Positions 44,675-53,508 of a stretch of DNA of 64,000 bases are shown piece by piece. The stretch is taken from positions 1 to 64,000 of the forward strand of contig NZ_JANCMW010000011.1 in assembly GCF_029207565.1 (NCBI RefSeq), in the 5' to 3' direction. A program made the translations under genes and the position numbers. Each line of letters begins with the position of its first letter. Position 1 is the stretch's first letter. This stretch comes from Marinobacter iranensis. Lineage in GTDB: Bacteria; Pseudomonadota; Gammaproteobacteria; Pseudomonadales; Oleiphilaceae. Under the pieces are notes generated by a model. It worked only from the letters and a program-made list of their open reading frames with translations, made no database searches and was not told where the DNA came from.

Positions 44675-44746
44675 CCCGGCGTCCTTTAACCCCAATCGAC
44701 ATATCGCTTGAGGTAGCCCCTCGGGCGATATGCGTAGAGACGAGCC

Positions 44747-45355
44747 ATGCCGAAAAAAATCCCCGATACCCAAGACCGCCCTCCTGAGACCCAGGATATT
44801 TCCGACATCCTGGGAAAAGCCGAAGAGGTGTCACCCGAACGCACGGCGCTCGATCGTGTGGTTGCCCGAGGTGGCCGTGTCGCCGCCTGGCTGGTACTTC
44901 TGGCCATGGGCATCAGCGTATTGGAAGTGTTCATGCGTTACGGGTTCAACAGCCCCACTTCGTGGGTACATGAAACCGTGGTGTTTCTAATCGCCGTAAT
45001 CTTCGCCCTCGGTGGGCCAGCGGCATTGGCGAAAAACAGCCATATCCGCGTCAAGGTGCTCTACGACAGCGCCGGTCCACGCCTCAAGTGCTGGATGGAC
45101 CGCTTGAACGATTTCCTGACGTTGTTCTTCTGCCTGGCCATGAGCTATGCCGCTTTCCACATGTTCTGGGGCGCATCGCACAACCCGCTCGGTCAGTGGT
45201 CACTGGAGCGTTCCGGAACCTCCTGGAACCCGCCGTTTCCAGCCATGGTGAAGGGTGTGATCCTGTTCGCCCTGCTGTTGATGAGCGTTCAGGCATTGCT
45301 GCATTTGATTCAGGCAATCCGTGCTAAGCCCGTCGCCACCGAGGAGACCAACTGA
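44747..45355 (+). CDS. dctQ: TRAP transporter small membrane subunit (DctQ)
   Basis: This 202-residue protein has four hydrophobic helices after a cytoplasmic N-terminus: AAWLVLLAMGISVLEVFMRY, then HETVVFLIAVIFALGGPAAL, then FLTLFFCLAMSYAAFHMF, then GVILFALLLMSVQALLHLI. The FMRYGFN and SHIRVKVLYD motifs match DctQ. It pairs with DctM to form the Na+-driven permease. Its stop and the dctM start overlap as TGATG. Confidence 0.88.
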   Translation: MPKKIPDTQDRPPETQDISDILGKAEEVSPERTALDRVVARGGRVAAWLVLLAMGISVLEVFMRYGFNSPTSWVHETVVFLIAVIFALGGPAALAKNSHIRVKVLYDSAGPRLKCWMDRLNDFLTLFFCLAMSYAAFHMFWGASHNPLGQWSLERSGTSWNPPFPAMVKGVILFALLLMSVQALLHLIQAIRAKPVATEETN

Positions 45356-46656
45356 TGGATATCGGAACCGCGACGATTCTGATGGTGGGCGCAATCTTCG
45401 CCCTGCTGATCACCGGTCTCCCTCTCGCTTTCATTACTGGTCTGGTGGCCCTGGCCTTCACCTTCGGCTGGTTCGGTGAGATGGCGTTACCGCTGATAAC
45501 GAGCCGGGTTTACGGATTCATCACCGAGTACTCGCTGGTGGCCGTACCAATGTTCGTGCTGATGGCCTCGTTGCTCGACCGTTCGGGAATCGCCAGGGAT
45601 TTATTCAATGCCATGCGCGTATTCGCCGGACGTCTTCCGGGTGGCGTAGCAGTACAGACCATTGTGGTGGCATTTTTCCTCGCCGCCCTGTCGGGCATCA
45701 TCGGCGGTGAAATAGTGCTGTTGGGTATCCTGGCATTGCCCCAGATGCTGCGGTTGGGTTACGACAAACGTCTATCTATTGGTGTGGTCTGCGCTGGTGG
45801 GGCCCTGGGCACCATGATGCCTCCTTCCATCGTGCTGATCATCTACGGCCTGATCGCCAGCGTTTCGATTGCCGAGCTGTTTACCGCGGCCATTACACCC
45901 GCAATAATTTTAATGGGTTCTTACATCGCCTACGTGCTGGTGCGCTGCCTGAAGAATCCTTCTCTCGGACCGCCCCTCGACGAAAACACTCAGGACAATC
46001 CTTTCACCAGCCGATTCGATGCGCTCAAGGCCATCCTGCTGCCTGGGCTGATCGCCTTCCTGGTGCTGGGCACCATCTATGGCGGTATCGCCTCGGTAAC
46101 CGAGGCCGCCGCCATGGGCGTGTTCGGGGTAATACTCGCCACTCTGGTACGCGGCGAGTTCAACATAGGCATGCTGCACCACAGCCTGAGTCAGACGATG
46201 AACACCTGCGGAATGATCATCTGGATCGGTATCGGCGCCGCTGCGCTGGTGGGTGTCTACAACCTGATGGGCGGCAACAGCTTCGTCTCGGACCTGATAC
46301 TCGGGCTCGATGTGGCGCCAATCATGATCATCATGGTGATGATGGCCATCATGCTGGTTCTTGGGCTGTTTCTCGACTGGATCGGCATCGCCATGCTGGC
46401 CCTGCCTATTTTCCTGCCGATCGTCATTCAGCTGGGATTCGACCCGATCTGGTTCGGCATCCTGTTCGCGGTCAACATGCAGGTCTCGTTCCTGTCTCCG
46501 CCCTTCGGTCCCGCCGCTTTCTACCTGAAAAGCGTGGCGCCGCCGGATATCAGCCTGAAGGACATTTACTTATCGGTTCTGCCGTTCATGGCTATCCAGC
46601 TGTGCGTACTGGCGACGCTGTTGCTCTGGCCGCAACTGGCGATCTGGCCTCTTTGA
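45355..46656 (+). CDS. dctM: TRAP transporter large permease (DctM)
   Basis: This 433-residue multi-spanning protein has typical DctM motifs: LPLAFITGLVALAF, VAVPMFVLMASLLDRSG, GGVAVQTIVVAFFLAALSG and GGALGTMMPPSIVLIIYG. It moves the substrate delivered by DctP, driven by a sodium gradient, which suits a marine cell. It shares one base with the dctQ stop. The downstream sugar-acid genes follow after 34 bases on the same strand. Confidence 0.92.
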   Translation: MDIGTATILMVGAIFALLITGLPLAFITGLVALAFTFGWFGEMALPLITSRVYGFITEYSLVAVPMFVLMASLLDRSGIARDLFNAMRVFAGRLPGGVAVQTIVVAFFLAALSGIIGGEIVLLGILALPQMLRLGYDKRLSIGVVCAGGALGTMMPPSIVLIIYGLIASVSIAELFTAAITPAIILMGSYIAYVLVRCLKNPSLGPPLDENTQDNPFTSRFDALKAILLPGLIAFLVLGTIYGGIASVTEAAAMGVFGVILATLVRGEFNIGMLHHSLSQTMNTCGMIIWIGIGAAALVGVYNLMGGNSFVSDLILGLDVAPIMIIMVMMAIMLVLGLFLDWIGIAMLALPIFLPIVIQLGFDPIWFGILFAVNMQVSFLSPPFGPAAFYLKSVAPPDISLKDIYLSVLPFMAIQLCVLATLLLWPQLAIWPL

Positions 46657-46690
46657 TTCACCGGCTCATTGCCTCCAGGAGGAAATCATC

Positions 46691-47677
46691 ATGCGATTGA
46701 TTCAATGTTCACATCGGGGCCAGATCCGCTCCGCCCTGGTGGAACACGAGCAACAAGTCAGGCTTCTCGATGCCGACACCTATACCTTGGCGATGCGGGC
46801 GATCCGTAGCGGCAAGCCGTTGAGTGACATCGTCGAAGCATCAATGACCGAAGACCGACTCGACTATCAGCAGTTAATCGATGAAAAGTGCCTGCTGCCG
46901 CCGTTGACCCACTCCGACCCCGCCCATTGCCTGGTCACGGGCACCGGCCTTACTCATCTGGGCAGTGCCGATACTCGCGATGCCATGCATGCCAAAGCCA
47001 AGGCCGATGAAAGCGAAATGTCCGATTCCATGCGCATGTTCAACCTTGGCGTCGAGGGGGGCAAGCCTTCCGCCGGCGACATAGGTGCCCAACCGGAATG
47101 GTTCTACAAGGGTGACGGCAATTGCGTGGTGGCCCCGGAGACCCCGATCCCGGTACCCGGCTTCGCCAAGGACGCAGGCGAGGAACCGGAGCTGGCCGGG
47201 CTCTACGTGATCGGGAACGACGGCACACCTTGGAGGGTCGGCTACGCCATCGGCAACGAGTTCTCCGACCATGTCACCGAACGCTTCAATTATCTGTGGC
47301 TGGCGCATTCCAAGCTGCGCGCCTGTAGCTTCGGGCCGGAACTCCTGATCGGCGACCTGCCCAGGCATCTGGAAGGCAGCAGTCGCATCATGCGCAACGG
47401 CAAGACATTATGGGGAAAGCCGTTTCTAACCGGCGAGGCCAACATGTCGCATAGTCTGGCCAACCTCGAATACCACCACTTTAAATACGACAACTTTCGT
47501 CGTCCCGGGGATGTGCATGTGCATTTCTTCGGCACGGCCACCCTGAGTTTCGCTGACGGCATCAGCCCTCAAGAAGGTGATCGCTTCGATATCAGTCTGC
47601 CTGAATTCGGACGGCCGCTGCGCAACTCCCTACGTTTTGAAACGGACAATACCACCAGCGCAATTTCATCACTTTAA
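46691..47677 (+). CDS. AraD1/GguC-type 2-keto-3-deoxy-L-arabinonate dehydratase (FAH fold)
   Basis: This 328-residue protein has the AraD1/GguC layout: an N-terminal RLIQCSHRGQIRSALVE strand region, TGTGLTHLGSADTRDAMH, and a FAH-like core with metal-binding acidic residues (QPEWFYKGDGNCVVAPETPI; VGYAIGNEFSDHVTE). Members act on 2-keto-3-deoxy-L-arabinonate or related acids to give alpha-ketoglutaric semialdehyde. The ATG has AGGAGG upstream. It lies between dctM and the semialdehyde dehydrogenase, fitting the L-arabinonate branch. The exact substrate is inferred from context. Confidence 0.8.
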   Translation: MRLIQCSHRGQIRSALVEHEQQVRLLDADTYTLAMRAIRSGKPLSDIVEASMTEDRLDYQQLIDEKCLLPPLTHSDPAHCLVTGTGLTHLGSADTRDAMHAKAKADESEMSDSMRMFNLGVEGGKPSAGDIGAQPEWFYKGDGNCVVAPETPIPVPGFAKDAGEEPELAGLYVIGNDGTPWRVGYAIGNEFSDHVTERFNYLWLAHSKLRACSFGPELLIGDLPRHLEGSSRIMRNGKTLWGKPFLTGEANMSHSLANLEYHHFKYDNFRRPGDVHVHFFGTATLSFADGISPQEGDRFDISLPEFGRPLRNSLRFETDNTTSAISSL

Positions 47678-47695
47678 ACACCCAAGGAGTTCATT

Positions 47696-49276
47696 ATGAC
47701 ACTGGAAGGTAAATCACTGATCGGACAAAGAACCGTCGGCGGCAATACAGCGGACATCTACGCCATCGACCCCTCTAACGGCCAAAAGCTTGAGCCCCCC
47801 TATCAAGGCGGAGGACAGGCTGAAGTTGACCTGGCTTGTGGGAAAGCCTGGGCCGCCTTCGATGCCTATCGCGAGACCTCTCTTGAGGAGCGTGCGGTTT
47901 TTCTGGAAACCATCGCGACCGAAATCGAAGCCATCGGCGATGAATTGGTCGAGCGAGCAATGGCTGAAAGTGGCCTGCCCCGGCCGCGTATCGAGGGCGA
48001 ACGGGGCCGCACCTGCGGCCAGCTGCGTCTATTCGCCTCCGTGGTGCGTGCCGGTGAGTGGCTCGACGTGCGCATCGACCCGGCGCTGCCGGAACGCCAG
48101 CCCATGCCCAGGGTCGACCTGCGCCAGCGACATGTCGCTACCGGCCCGGTGGCCGTCTTCGGCCCCAGCAACTTCCCGCTGGCATTTTCCGTCGCGGGAG
48201 GGGATTCCGCCTCGGCGTTAGCCGCAGGCTGCCCCGTGGTGGTCAAGGCCCATTCGGCTCATCCCGGAACATCCGAGCTTGTCGGTAAGGCAGTACAGAA
48301 GGCAGTGAAACACTGCGGTCTGCCGGAGGGTGTCTTCTCGCTCCTTTACGGTTCGGGCCGCGATCTTGGTCAGGCACTGGTCGCCGACCTACGCATCAAG
48401 GCGGTGGGCTTTACCGGCTCGCGTCAAGGCGGAACCGCGTTGATGAAGACGGCTCAGGGTCGTCCCGAACCGATCCCGGTGTATGCCGAGATGAGCAGTA
48501 TCAACCCGGTCTTCCTGTTCCCGGAAGCACTCAACAACCGGGCTGATGAGATTGCCAAAACCTTCGTTGGTTCCCTCACCATGGGTGCTGGCCAGTTCTG
48601 CACCAACCCGGGCCTGGTACTCGCAGTGAAAAGTCCGGCCCTGGATACTTTCCTCGATACCGCAAGCGCCGCGGTCAAGGAGAGCGCGGCCCAGACAATG
48701 CTCACGCCGGGTACACACCAGTCCTACGAGGAAGGCGTCAATCGCTTCTCCAACCATGCCAAGGTCCGCGAAGTGGCTCGTGGTCAGCAGGGTTCCGGCC
48801 CCCACGATTGCCAGGCGGCGTTATTTCAAACCACCGCTTCCGAGTTCCTCGCTGACGAAGCATTGCAACAGGAAGAAGTGTTCGGGGCTTGTTCGCTTGT
48901 AGTGGAATGCTCAAGCAACGACGAGCTGAAGCACGTCGCCGAGAAACTCGAAGGCCAGCTCACCGCTACCCTTCATATCGACGAGGGCGACCTGACCAGT
49001 GCACATGCCCTGCTACCGACACTTGAACGCAAAGCCGGTCGTATCCTGGCCAACGGTTGGCCCACCGGCGTGGAGGTGTGTCATGCCATGGTGCATGGAG
49101 GCCCTTACCCGGCCACATCCGACTCGCGTACCACCTCGGTGGGTAGCGCGGCGATCCATCGCTTTCTGCGTCCGGTCTGCTATCAGAACCTGCCCGAGGG
49201 GCTCTTGCCCAATGCCCTGCATGGAGGCAACCCCCTGGATATAAGCCGGCTCGTGGATGGCGTGCGCGAAGCGTAA
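47696..49276 (+). CDS. Alpha-ketoglutaric semialdehyde dehydrogenase
   Basis: This 526-residue aldehyde dehydrogenase has the NAD(P)-binding [32 protein letters not shown] segment, the Glu in [11 protein letters not shown], the catalytic Cys in [10 protein letters not shown] and the terminal [18 protein letters not shown]. This set is typical of the KGSADH branch of sugar-acid pathways. It oxidises 2,5-dioxopentanoate to 2-oxoglutarate and so joins both pentonate routes to the TCA cycle. The ATG has AAGGAG 7 bases upstream. Confidence 0.88.
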   Translation: MTLEGKSLIGQRTVGGNTADIYAIDPSNGQKLEPPYQGGGQAEVDLACGKAWAAFDAYRETSLEERAVFLETIATEIEAIGDELVERAMAESGLPRPRIEGERGRTCGQLRLFASVVRAGEWLDVRIDPALPERQPMPRVDLRQRHVATGPVAVFGPSNFPLAFSVAGGDSASALAAGCPVVVKAHSAHPGTSELVGKAVQKAVKHCGLPEGVFSLLYGSGRDLGQALVADLRIKAVGFTGSRQGGTALMKTAQGRPEPIPVYAEMSSINPVFLFPEALNNRADEIAKTFVGSLTMGAGQFCTNPGLVLAVKSPALDTFLDTASAAVKESAAQTMLTPGTHQSYEEGVNRFSNHAKVREVARGQQGSGPHDCQAALFQTTASEFLADEALQQEEVFGACSLVVECSSNDELKHVAEKLEGQLTATLHIDEGDLTSAHALLPTLERKAGRILANGWPTGVEVCHAMVHGGPYPATSDSRTTSVGSAAIHRFLRPVCYQNLPEGLLPNALHGGNPLDISRLVDGVREA

Positions 49277-49313
49277 AAACAAAGCAAAACCAACAGTTAC
49301 CGGGAACTAAAAC

Positions 49314-50486
49314 ATGCATGACAGTTTGCCAGCAACTCACTTGCCCGAGGATGCCCAGGCCGCCCTGCTGGTGGGCCGGGTATGGCGGGACACGGCCCAT
49401 GCCGGGCCGGCGATCATCGTCGTCCGAGATGGCCAAGTCATCGATATTTCGGCCCACGTCATGACCATGGCGGATCTCCTTGATCGTCCGGATGCCAGCG
49501 ATTTCGCTTCGCGGGTCGAAGGTGAATCCCTGGGAACCGTCGAGGCATTGCTTGGTAACTCCCTGGCAGAACCCAGGCATCCACCCTATTTGCTCGCTCC
49601 CTGTGACGTTCAGGCGATCAAGGCTTGCGGCGTGACGTTTGCCGTCAGTCTGCTAGAGCGTGTCATCGAAGAGCAGGCCGGTGGCGACCCCCAACGTGCA
49701 AGTGAGTTGCGGCAGGAACTGCAAACAATGATCGGCGGAGATCTGTCCCGGATCACTCCCGGTTCTCAAGCCGCGCTCACGCTGAAGGCCGAACTTCAAT
49801 CACGCGGCGCCTGGTCCCAGTACATGGAAGTGGGTATCGGTACCGATGCCGAAGTTTTCTCCAAGGCTCAGCCGCTTTCATCGATGGGGTTCGGTGACTA
49901 TGTTGGCCTGCATCCCGACTCTCAATGGAACAACCCCGAACCTGAAATCGTCCTTGCGGTGGATGCCAACGGTATTCCTCGTGGGGCCTCCCTGGGTAAT
50001 GACGTCAATCTGCGTGATATCGAAGGTCGCAGCGCCTTGCTGCTGGGCAAGGCCAAGGACAACAATGCGTCCTGCGCCATTGGCCCCTTTATTCGCTTGT
50101 TCGATGAGCACTATACGCTCGATAACGTAAGAGAGGCACAGGTCTCGCTGCGCATCGAAGGGTGTGACGACGGATTTGTATTGGAAGGCACCAGCGACAT
50201 GCGAGAAATCAGTCGCGACCCCCTCGACCTGGTGAATCAGACCTGCGGTGTCCATCATCAATACCCGGATGGTTTCATGCTGTTTCTCGGCACCATGTTC
50301 TCCCCCATTCAGGATAGGGATGGCGCCGGCCAGGGCTTTACCCACCATATCGGCGATCGCGTCACGATCTCCACACCCAAGCTCGGCAGTTTGGTCAATG
50401 TCGTCGATCGCAGCGATCAATTGCCACCTTGGCAGTATGGCATTCGGGAATTGTTTATCCACTTGGCAAGGCGTACCTGTGGGTAA
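49314..50486 (+). CDS. xylX: FAH-family 2-keto-3-deoxy-D-xylonate dehydratase (XylX type)
   Basis: This 390-residue protein has an N-terminal domain and a C-terminal FAH fold with the metal-site pattern VGIGTDAEVFSKAQPLSSMGFGD, then NNPEPEIVLAVDANG and LGNDVNLRDIEGRSALLLGKAKDNNAS. It resembles Caulobacter XylX, which dehydrates 2-keto-3-deoxy-D-xylonate to alpha-ketoglutaric semialdehyde. With the XylD-type dehydratase it completes the D-xylonate branch. It is the last intact gene of the island, about 110 bases before the right flanking repeat. Confidence 0.82.
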   Translation: MHDSLPATHLPEDAQAALLVGRVWRDTAHAGPAIIVVRDGQVIDISAHVMTMADLLDRPDASDFASRVEGESLGTVEALLGNSLAEPRHPPYLLAPCDVQAIKACGVTFAVSLLERVIEEQAGGDPQRASELRQELQTMIGGDLSRITPGSQAALTLKAELQSRGAWSQYMEVGIGTDAEVFSKAQPLSSMGFGDYVGLHPDSQWNNPEPEIVLAVDANGIPRGASLGNDVNLRDIEGRSALLLGKAKDNNASCAIGPFIRLFDEHYTLDNVREAQVSLRIEGCDDGFVLEGTSDMREISRDPLDLVNQTCGVHHQYPDGFMLFLGTMFSPIQDRDGAGQGFTHHIGDRVTISTPKLGSLVNVVDRSDQLPPWQYGIRELFIHLARRTCG

Positions 50487-50579
50487 ACCGGTTATTTTCG
50501 TTGTTCAATACAACTTGTCGTTCTAAAGTTTTTGGGACACTAGTCGCCAAATAATAAAACGACAAAGAAAGAGACCCAG

Positions 50580-50735
50580 ATGACCCTGAAAAAACGCCTG
50601 CTCTTTGAGTACGGCGCTTTTTTTATGCCTTCCTTATGTCAATACTTCGGTAAGCTCTGGATAATATCGGGCACTCCGCATTTCATTCAGGCCACCTTCA
50701 CCTGTCGATTTACTCTCGCGCCGTTCGACTATTGA
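50580..50735 (+). pseudogene. Start of a truncated ORF fused to the right terminator copy
   Basis: An ATG preceded by GAAAGAGA opens a frame MTLKKRLLFEYGAFF of about 51 codons. After the first six or seven codons it runs into the duplicated terminator sequence and then non-coding DNA. It looks like the beginning of a former gene cut at the island's right junction. The rest of the 50487-50767 interval shows nothing else. Confidence 0.4.
50599..50631. repeat. Island-flanking direct repeat, right copy (second pckA-type terminator)
   Basis: Bases 50599-50624 are identical to 38603-38628, and the following ATGCCTT differs from the left copy's GTGCCTT by one base. The preceding ACGCC and following GGCGCT plus T-run keep the ability to form a terminator hairpin. 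Confidence 0.85.
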
Positions 50736-50767
50736 GTAGCACTGCCAATAGAATCAAGGTGAAAATT

Positions 50768-51262
50768 ATGGGATTTCTTCAGGTTGCGTTAGCCCTTGCA
50801 ACATTTCTGTGTTCTCTCGTGGCGGGATTCCTGTTCGCTTTTGCCGTCGTGGTCATGCCTGGCATAGGAAATCTAAACAACAGAGAATTTATCCGGGCAT
50901 TTCAGGCCATAGATGGCATCATCCAGAACAACCAACCCCTATTTATGGTGGTCTGGCTTGGTTCACTTATAGCGTTGGTTGTCGCTACGGCGCTTGGAAT
51001 TGGCTACCTGGATGCGGTGGGTGCCTGGCTTCTAATCATTTCAACACTCGCCTATCTGCTCGGTGTCCAATTGCCGACATTCACCATCAACATCCCCCTA
51101 AACAACAGACTCCAATCTCTGAATGTCGATGCCATGGATGAGGTCGCCCAAGAAGCAGCTCGCGAGGCCTTCGAGGTACGCTGGAATCGGTGGAACGCAA
51201 TACGGACGGTTATCGCGTGCCTGGTATCTGCTCTATTGGTAGTTTTGATATTTAGATATTAA
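50768..51262 (+). CDS. DUF1772 integral membrane protein
   Basis: This 164-residue protein has four predicted membrane helices (VALALATFLCSLVAGFLFAF; PLFMVVWLGSLIALVVATAL; WLLIISTLAYLLGVQL; TVIACLVSALLVVLIFRY) and the VMPG segment and TFTINIPLNNRLQ loop of DUF1772 proteins, a family related to anthrone oxygenases. Its activity in bacteria is not established. The ATG at 50768 has AAGGTG upstream; the frame start at 50732 lacks this. It is the first intact gene right of the island border. Confidence 0.82.
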   Translation: MGFLQVALALATFLCSLVAGFLFAFAVVVMPGIGNLNNREFIRAFQAIDGIIQNNQPLFMVVWLGSLIALVVATALGIGYLDAVGAWLLIISTLAYLLGVQLPTFTINIPLNNRLQSLNVDAMDEVAQEAAREAFEVRWNRWNAIRTVIACLVSALLVVLIFRY

Positions 51263-51269
51263 AGGGGGC

Positions 51270-51365
51270 ATGACGCTCGAAAAATACCCGGCCATTCAGG
51301 CCGGGATCGAACGTATCAAAGCCCTGCCGGGGTATATCGGAATATCCGGGATTGGGTATAGTTAG
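51270..51365 (+). pseudogene. Fragment resembling a glutathione S-transferase C-terminus
   Basis: A 31-codon frame reads EKYPAIQAGIERIKALPGYI and ends in stop. The segment YPAIQAxIERIKALPGYI is the kind of sequence found at the very end of GST C-terminal domains. No GST N-terminal or preceding helical part is present, because the DUF1772 gene ends 8 bases earlier. It is probably a leftover 3' end and could also be a chance match. Confidence 0.35.
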
Positions 51366-51408
51366 AGTCTGTGCCCGATGGCGTTGATACCCCTCCAAGG
51401 AGGTCAGG

Positions 51409-51777
51409 ATGGAAACGAACTTCACCAGGAAAATAGCTCCCTACGTGGAAGCGGAGTTGGCTGAGGCCCGCCGGGCCAATTCCGCCGGCCAGGCCAGCCA
51501 GGAATTTGTGCACCTGGAAAGAGCTCACGTGCTTGGCCAGGAGTCCACCTACTGGCATGTAAAGGTTCATGTGCTGATGCTGTTGTGGGCATTGCGCAAT
51601 CATTCAGCCAAAGAAGCGTTCGGGCAGCTTTTCCGGATTGTCGGTGCCGCTACAAAAACAGCGTTTGGATTGGTGCCCCAGGGCAACACCGGTGGAGCCA
51701 ACATAAGCCCGTTCAGAAAGATGCCAATTGCGCCCGAGCTGGCCACTTTGATTCAAAAGGCCAAATCCCACCCATAG
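51409..51777 (+). CDS. DUF3703 family protein
   Basis: This 122-residue soluble protein matches DUF3703: EAELAEARRANSAGQASQEFVHLERAHVLGQ, then HVKVHVLMLLWALRN and GLVPQGNTGGANISPFRKMPI. The conserved His residues suggest a metal or cofactor role, but no activity is known. A strong ribosome-binding site AAGGAGG precedes the ATG. It is followed 12 bases later by the DUF899 gene, so the two are likely cotranscribed. Confidence 0.85.
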   Translation: METNFTRKIAPYVEAELAEARRANSAGQASQEFVHLERAHVLGQESTYWHVKVHVLMLLWALRNHSAKEAFGQLFRIVGAATKTAFGLVPQGNTGGANISPFRKMPIAPELATLIQKAKSHP

Positions 51778-51789
51778 GAGGACCACGGT

Positions 51790-52470
51790 ATGACAACTCA
51801 GCAATCGCTACCAAAGGCCGTGTCTGCTGAGGAATGGCAAGCAGCCCTTGATCGACTGTTGGTAAAAGAGAAGGAGCTGACCCGCGCACGTGACGCGGTG
51901 AACGCCGAGCGCCGCAGATTGCCAATGATGAAGGTGGAGAAGGACTATACGGTACAGGGCGTAAACGGTGCAGCGACTCTTCTCGACCTGTTCGCGGGGC
52001 GCCGCCAACTCATTGTGTACCATTTCATGTTTGCCCCCGACTGGAACGCGGGTTGTGACGGGTGTTCGTGGGTTGCCGACGCCATGACTCACCCCGCCCA
52101 TCTCAATGCTCGTGATACCTCGCTGGTAATGGTCTCACGCGCTCCTCTGGAGAAGATCAGGCAGTACCAATCGCGTATGGGTTGGACGATTCCCTGGTAC
52201 TCGTCCTACGAAAGCGATTTCAACTACGATTTCGGCGTAACCACCGATAATGGCGAGAGGCACGGTGCAAGCGTTTTTCACCGTGACGGCAACGACATAT
52301 ACCGTACCTACTTTACGGGAGCGCGCGGCGTCGAATACCTCGGCACCCACTGGACCTACCTGGATCTGACCCCCTTTGGCCGCCAGGAGACATGGGAAGA
52401 CTCTCCAGAAGGCTGGCCGCAGACCGCCCCGTATGAATGGAACCGCCGCCACGACGAGTACGACATTTAG
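51790..52470 (+). CDS. DUF899 thioredoxin-fold family protein
   Basis: This 226-residue protein has the DUF899 signature: WQAALDRLLVKEKELTRARDAVNAERRRLPM, then LIVYHFMFAPDWNAGCDGCSWVADAM with a CxxC pair, and a terminal W.YLDLTPFGRQE segment. The family adopts a thioredoxin-like fold of unknown reaction. The ATG has GGAGG upstream. It is convergent with the LysR-type gene. Confidence 0.85.
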   Translation: MTTQQSLPKAVSAEEWQAALDRLLVKEKELTRARDAVNAERRRLPMMKVEKDYTVQGVNGAATLLDLFAGRRQLIVYHFMFAPDWNAGCDGCSWVADAMTHPAHLNARDTSLVMVSRAPLEKIRQYQSRMGWTIPWYSSYESDFNYDFGVTTDNGERHGASVFHRDGNDIYRTYFTGARGVEYLGTHWTYLDLTPFGRQETWEDSPEGWPQTAPYEWNRRHDEYDI

Positions 52471-52491
52471 GAGGTGGTCTTTGGCTGACGT

Positions 52492-53400
52492 CTAGCTGGC
52501 CTCGCTCAATATCCAGTCGCGAAGCGTCTTTACACTGGGCTCTTCGCTGCTGCTTTCCGGATAGACCAGATGATAGGCGTACTCCTCCGCTACGCTCACC
52601 CCGATATCGAACAGTCTCACCAGCCGCCCCTCGGCCAGGTCGTTCTCAACCATCTCCAGTTCAACCAGGCCGATGGCATTTCCGTCAGTTACCGCTTGCA
52701 CCACATGGCTCGAATCAGTGAAGGCGATGCATTGGCTGTCGTCGAACTCGTCGATTCCCGCCGCGGCCATCCACATCGACCAGTTCGGCCAGACCATGCC
52801 TCCGGTTTGACAGTCAACATAACAGAGGGTGTGGTGGAAGAGGTCTTTCGGCACTTCGGGTTTGAGGCTGGTTTCAATCAGTCTTGGGCTGCAGACCGGG
52901 ACCACAACGGTATCGAACAGGCGCTCTGATTGCGTGCCCGTGTATTTGCCATTGCCGAAGCGAATCGCAGCGTCCACATCATCCACACCGAAGTCCCGCA
53001 CCTGATCAGTGATATCGAATGTCAGTTCCAGATCGGGATTTGCTTCCCGGAAACGGGACAGGCGAGGCAAAAGCCAGTGGGTGGCAAATCTTGCGCCCAG
53101 GGAGAGGCGCAGGTGGGCGGCCCCACGGGCCATTCTTCGAGCGCGGCCAGCAGCACGGTGCAGACTGTCCAGAGCGTCGGTGGCGGCTTCGAACATCACG
53201 GCGCCAGCAAAGGTGAGCTGAATCCTTCGGCTGGTGCGCGTGAAGAGCGGGACGTCAAGCTGCTCCTCAAATTCCTTGATCTGAAAACTGACCGCCGCCG
53301 GGGTTAAACCCAGCTCTTCCGCCGCGCGGGTGAAGTTCAGGTGTCGCCCGGCTGCTTCGAACGTTCTGAGTGCCCGGGTCCCGGGGAGCATTCGCTGCAT
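52492..53400 (-). CDS. LysR-family regulator (GcvA-like)
   Basis: This 302-residue regulator has an N-terminal helix-turn-helix (LRTFEAAGRHLNFTRAAEELGLTPAAVSFQIKEFEEQLDVPLF) and a C-terminal type 2 periplasmic-binding-like effector domain. The sequence belongs with the GcvA/AmpR branch. It is divergent from the GH-like hydrolase gene at 53509, which is its most likely target by the usual LysR arrangement. The effector is unknown. Confidence 0.88.
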   Translation of the reverse strand: MQRMLPGTRALRTFEAAGRHLNFTRAAEELGLTPAAVSFQIKEFEEQLDVPLFTRTSRRIQLTFAGAVMFEAATDALDSLHRAAGRARRMARGAAHLRLSLGARFATHWLLPRLSRFREANPDLELTFDITDQVRDFGVDDVDAAIRFGNGKYTGTQSERLFDTVVVPVCSPRLIETSLKPEVPKDLFHHTLCYVDCQTGGMVWPNWSMWMAAAGIDEFDDSQCIAFTDSSHVVQAVTDGNAIGLVELEMVENDLAEGRLVRLFDIGVSVAEEYAYHLVYPESSSEEPSVKTLRDWILSEAS

Positions 53401-53508
53401 ATATCTTCAAGTTTTACTTAATGACCTGCCAAGAAATACTCGTTTTTCTGCGTAAGGTCAATGGGGGATAGTGATTGCCACTGGTTCACCTTTCGAAGGA
53501 GTTTAACG

